Origin: Elusimicrobiota bacterium
GTDB lineage: Bacteria > Elusimicrobiota > Elusimicrobia > UBA1565
Direction of reading: 5' to 3'
Assembly (NCBI GenBank): GCA_003450735.1
Contig: DMEZ01000022.1
Coordinates: forward strand, 1-42,054
Length of the DNA: 42,054 nt
The notes under the pieces were generated by a model that did no database searches, was not told where the DNA came from, and worked only from the letters and a program-made list of their open reading frames with translations. Both the position numbers and the translations under genes were made by a program. Below are positions 38,362-42,054 of the stretch, piece after piece (the stretch's first letter is position 1; each line of letters begins with the position of its first letter).

Positions 38362-39024
38362 CTACTTGCCGGAGAGGATGCTCTCGTGCTCTTGGGCGAC
38401 GCGCAGCCAGCGCCGGACCTCTTGCTTGGCGCGCTTGCCGTCGGGGGAGGCGGGGTAGAACACCGCCGCCGCGACGCGCCAGGGGTCGGCGTCCTCCCCC
38501 AGCTTCCCGCGCTCGAGCTCGTACTCCGCGATCCACCAGAGGATGCTCGCCTTGGGGTTCATCATGTCGGAGCGCTTGGGCTCGCGGCCCAGCAGGGCCC
38601 GCACCGCTTCGGGGTGGTCCTTGCAGAAGCCCCAGTTGGCGTCGGTGAGACCCTCGGCGGTCATACCGCCGGCTGAGTACTTCATCCAGGGCTTCAGGCT
38701 CGAGGCGTAGTCCCAGTTGGCCAGGGCGACCTGCCAGGGGATGTTGTGGGCGCGGAGCTCGCGCGCCGCGAACTCGCAGAGAGCGGGGTCGGCCGTCTTC
38801 GGGTTGCGCTCGACCCAGACCTTGCAGATGTCCCTCGCGTCGGCCATCCACGGCGGCTCGGCCTGCGCCGGCTGGCCGGGCACGGCCCGGCCCTCCACGG
38901 CGGGGACCTCCGCGGCCTCCCCCGCGAAGTACTTGCCCATGTCCACGGACGGGGCGGCATAGGCTCCGCGGCCTGAAGCCAGGAGGAGCGCGAGGGCGGC
39001 GCCGGCGAGCATCGGGGACCTCAT
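38362..39024 (-). CDS. Secreted protein of unknown function
   Basis: The 220-residue product has a signal peptide (MRSPMLAGAALALLLASGRGAYA). The mature part has two Cys residues near residues 67 and 83, in a helical region (DARDICKVWVERNP, LCEFAARELRA), and another Cys near 135 (NWGFCKDHPE). The stretch NKP-like ALANWDYASSLKPWMKYSAGG has no recognised family. A remote resemblance to lytic-enzyme helical bundles is possible but not supported by catalytic residues I can see. The gene is convergent with the tRNA and divergent from the trehalose synthase gene. Confidence 0.75.
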   Translation of the reverse strand: MRSPMLAGAALALLLASGRGAYAAPSVDMGKYFAGEAAEVPAVEGRAVPGQPAQAEPPWMADARDICKVWVERNPKTADPALCEFAARELRAHNIPWQVALANWDYASSLKPWMKYSAGGMTAEGLTDANWGFCKDHPEAVRALLGREPKRSDMMNPKASILWWIAEYELERGKLGEDADPWRVAAAVFYPASPDGKRAKQEVRRWLRVAQEHESILSGK

Positions 39025-39137
39025 ATGGCGAGGATAACCCCGACCCGGGCGGAGTGTTCAGCCCCGGAGGGCCCTCCCCGGCCTAGGCCCAAGGACCCAT
39101 CCCTCCAAAGCACCGAGACCGCCCCAGGGCAAAGTGT

Positions 39138-39143
39138 TAGAAT
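39138..39143 (+). promoter_or_regulatory. Possible -10 box of the trehalose synthase gene
   Basis: TAGAAT lies 13 nt before the ATG at 39157. Initiation about 7 nt downstream would leave a leader of roughly 6 nt, too short for a normal ribosome-binding site. The call is weaker than for the tightly spaced genes. Confidence 0.35.
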
Positions 39144-39156
39144 ACCTGAAAGCGCC

Positions 39157-40890
<1,734 letters not shown>

Positions 40891-41045
40891 GTCGCGGCGG
40901 CCACCGAAGGGGGGCAGTTCTCATGGAGAGTCACGGTCTTTCTCGCGAACGGATGCTCGATCTGGCCCTGATGCATGCGGGCGGCGCTCCGCCGGACGGC
41001 TCGTGTCCGATCCCCTCCGCAGCCTGAGAGACGGAGCGCCTGATC

Positions 41046-41189
41046 ATGCTCGACATCCGGTGGCAAGGGGCCGTCGATTTCATCGTGCTCGCGGCGGCGA
41101 TCTACGTCGTCCTCCACTGGAGCCGCGAGGCGCGTGCGCTGCGCGTCACCCTCGGCATCCTGATGATCGAGGTGGGCGCTCAGTCTTTG
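41046..41189 (+). pseudogene. N-terminal fragment of a CdaA-like diadenylate cyclase gene
   Basis: From ATG 41046 the frame reads MLDIRWQGAVDFIVLAAAIY, then VVLHWSREARALRVTLGILM, close to the N-terminal membrane helix and following segment of CdaA-type diadenylate cyclases (c-di-AMP synthases). After about residue 48 the similarity stops and the frame continues as low-complexity Arg-rich sequence to a stop at 41333; the catalytic DGA and GTRHRAA region is absent. It is therefore called a truncated remnant. The family match is from memory and covers only ~45 residues. Confidence 0.5.
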
Positions 41190-41265
41190 GTTCGCCGCCC
41201 GCGTGGGCGAGCCGCGCGAACAAAGTGCCCAACGATCGGCGGGGAGTTCACGCTCGCAGACAGAA

Positions 41266-41427
41266 TCAAGGTCGAGAGGGGATCTCGGGCCAGCTCTGGA
41301 CGACGCCGTTGCAGGCCAGCGTTTCGGGCATGAGACGGAAGAGCGCGCCGTCGCCGTCGAAGCTCCACGGGTACAATCTCCGCGTGTTCGCGTTCAGGAC
41401 GCTCGGAACCTGCCGACCGGGCGCATC
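41266..41427 (-). pseudogene. Protein-like C-terminal remnant, family unknown
   Basis: Between an upstream TAA (41428-41430) and a TGA (41266-41268) the minus strand reads a ~53-residue stretch that looks like genuine protein: QVPSVLNANTRRLYPWSF, then DGDGALFRLMPETLACNG, then VVQSWPEIPSRP. It has no start codon near its beginning and no recognised family. It is probably the end of a decayed gene, or part of a dispersed element that carries this text in several genomes. Confidence 0.3.
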
Positions 41428-41460
41428 TTAGCACGCACCGAAGATGTCATCGGGCGGAAG

Positions 41461-41475
41461 CAGGGTCTGACCCTG
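41461..41475. repeat. 15-bp palindrome, REP-like
   Basis: CAGGGTC-T-GACCCTG is a perfect inverted repeat with a single central base. GGGTC/GACCC palindromes of this kind are familiar from REP elements mobilised by RAYT transposases, but no RAYT gene is in the window, so the link is only suggestive. Confidence 0.5.
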
Positions 41476-41506
41476 TTTCCGCGCCCGACTGTTTCCGCGC
41501 CCGACT
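41475..41506. repeat. 16-bp perfect tandem repeat
   Basis: GTTTCCGCGCCCGACT occurs twice without a gap (41475-41490 and 41491-41506). A single recent duplication, or polymerase slippage, explains it. Confidence 0.9.
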
Positions 41507-41507
41507 G

Positions 41508-41529
41508 GCGCGGGACTGACGTCCCGCGC
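41508..41529. promoter_or_regulatory. 9-bp inverted repeat upstream of the glycyl radical enzyme gene
   Basis: GCGCGGGAC-TGAC-GTCCCGCGC ends 23 bp before the ATG at 41553. It could be an operator or a 5' UTR hairpin of the glycyl radical enzyme gene. No T-run follows, so it is not a normal terminator. Confidence 0.5.
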
Positions 41530-41552
41530 TACATTAGTGACGGAGGCCTTGT

Positions 41553-42054
41553 ATGAATCCCCGGGTCACAGCGCTGCGCCAGGAGTCGCTCGACACCCAA
41601 CCCTGGCTCTCGACTGAGCGCGCGGAGCTGCTGACCGCCTTCTACCGGACGGCCGGGCCGGCGTCGGTGCCCGTCCAGCGGGCGCGCGCCTTCGAGCACA
41701 TCCTCGGCCACAAGACCGTCTACATCGGCCCGGGCGAGCTCATCGTGGGCGAGCGCGGCCCGGCGCCGAAGGCCACGCCGACCTATCCCGAGATCTGCTG
41801 CCACACGCTCGCGGACCTCGACGTGCTCGACACGCGCGAGAAGATCCGCTACGCGGTCTCGGACGAGGCGCGGCGGACCTCCGAGCGCGACATCATCCCC
41901 TTCTGGCCGGGCCGCACGATGCGGGAGCGGCTCTTCGCGGAGATGACGCCCGAGTGGAAGGCGGCCTACGAGGCCGGCGTCTTCACGGAGTTCATGGAGC
42001 AGCGCGCGCCCGGTCACACGGTGCTCGGCGACGTCATCTACCGCAAGGGCTTCC
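41553..42054 (+). CDS. HypD-like glycyl radical enzyme, N-terminal part (cut by window end)
   Basis: The 167 visible residues start MNPRVTALRQESLDTQPWLS and include GELIVGERGPAPKATPTYPE, ICCHTLADLDVL and TPEWKAAYEAGVFTEFMEQR. This text is typical of the trans-4-hydroxy-L-proline dehydratase (HypD) branch of pyruvate-formate-lyase-like glycyl radical enzymes, oxygen-sensitive dehydratases or lyases. The active-site Cys and the C-terminal glycyl-radical motif lie beyond the window, so the exact substrate class cannot be checked. GGAGG 6 nt before the ATG decides the start. An activating radical-SAM enzyme would be expected next door. Confidence 0.85.
   Translation, partial: MNPRVTALRQESLDTQPWLSTERAELLTAFYRTAGPASVPVQRARAFEHILGHKTVYIGPGELIVGERGPAPKATPTYPEICCHTLADLDVLDTREKIRYAVSDEARRTSERDIIPFWPGRTMRERLFAEMTPEWKAAYEAGVFTEFMEQRAPGHTVLGDVIYRKGF

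Larger units (their letters stand above)
40891..41552. other. Gene-poor region with gene remnants and short repeats
   Basis: These 662 bp between the trehalose synthase and the glycyl radical enzyme genes hold no intact gene that I can support. They contain an N-terminal CdaA-like fragment on the plus strand (41046-41189), a protein-like C-terminal fragment on the minus strand (41266-41427), a 15-bp palindrome (41461-41475), a 16-bp tandem repeat (41475-41506) and a 9-bp inverted repeat (41508-41529). A 34-codon ORF at 40923-41027 has no recognisable features. The mix suggests decayed acquired DNA or a recombination junction. Confidence 0.7.

Noticed and set aside
40923..41027. A 34-codon ORF with a G-rich stretch upstream.
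   Set aside because: It has no family resemblance or clear sequence character and lies in a zone of remnants.

Overview
The window is a bacterial chromosome segment, GC-rich over most of its length, densely packed and with many 1-4 bp gene overlaps. It opens inside a 16S rRNA gene on the minus strand (the 5' ~928 nt, with its leader and promoter). The 16S text, the high GC and the gene content (EF-G-2-type GTPase, many secreted proteins of unknown function) suggest an uncultured, Elusimicrobiota-like lineage. That placement is an inference from memory and was not tested by alignment.

Region by region. (1) 1-4950, minus strand: 16S rRNA with a TTGACA-N17-TAGAAT promoter and a boxA-like leader; a two-gene envelope operon (a lipoprotein with a dead-looking metallo-beta-lactamase fold and a secreted protein) lying just behind the intrinsic terminator of an EF-G-like GTPase gene. 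(2) 4996-11988, plus strand: cobalamin-dependent methionine synthase metH, a secreted HEAT-repeat protein, and a NodIJ-like ABC exporter. (3) 12035-18771, all minus strand and visibly more AT-rich: WYL-domain regulator, a DnaE-like polymerase truncated after the fingers, a zinc-ribbon protein, a protein with a PD-(D/E)XK-like motif order, an RNase J-like metallo-beta-lactamase hydrolase, and a second PD-(D/E)XK-like protein. The same palindrome, GCGACA-N6-TGTCGC, sits upstream of both the WYL gene and the polymerase gene. This is the best candidate for an undescribed system, probably an acquired, regulated nucleic-acid-processing or defence cassette. (4) 18906-23078: a DUF350 membrane protein, divergent from a tightly overlapping operon of coaD, a HAMP-type membrane protein, a secreted protein, an ECF sigma factor and its anti-sigma factor. 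(5) 23180-27059: secreted coiled-coil protein, M14 zinc carboxypeptidase, secreted unknown, DUF2914 membrane protein. (6) 27074-38267: AI-2E-type permease divergent from marC, then a long plus-strand run of envelope genes (DUF4384 protein, two LPP20-like lipoproteins, WD40 protein, S1 serine protease, C39-like peptidase), a large membrane spermidine-synthase-like/TPR protein and an alpha/beta hydrolase. (7) 38279-42054: a CAU-anticodon tRNA, a secreted unknown on the minus strand, a trehalose-synthase-type GH13 enzyme, 660 bp of gene remnants and repeats, and the 5' end of a HypD-like glycyl radical enzyme cut by the window end.

A regulatory theme runs through the native genes. Several operon heads (metH, coaD, DUF350, AI-2E permease, marC, DUF4384 gene) and the tRNA have a TANNNT -10 box only 6-9 nt before the start codon or mature 5' end. 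This is the geometry of leaderless transcripts. The genes of the AT-rich island instead carry purine-rich Shine-Dalgarno sequences.
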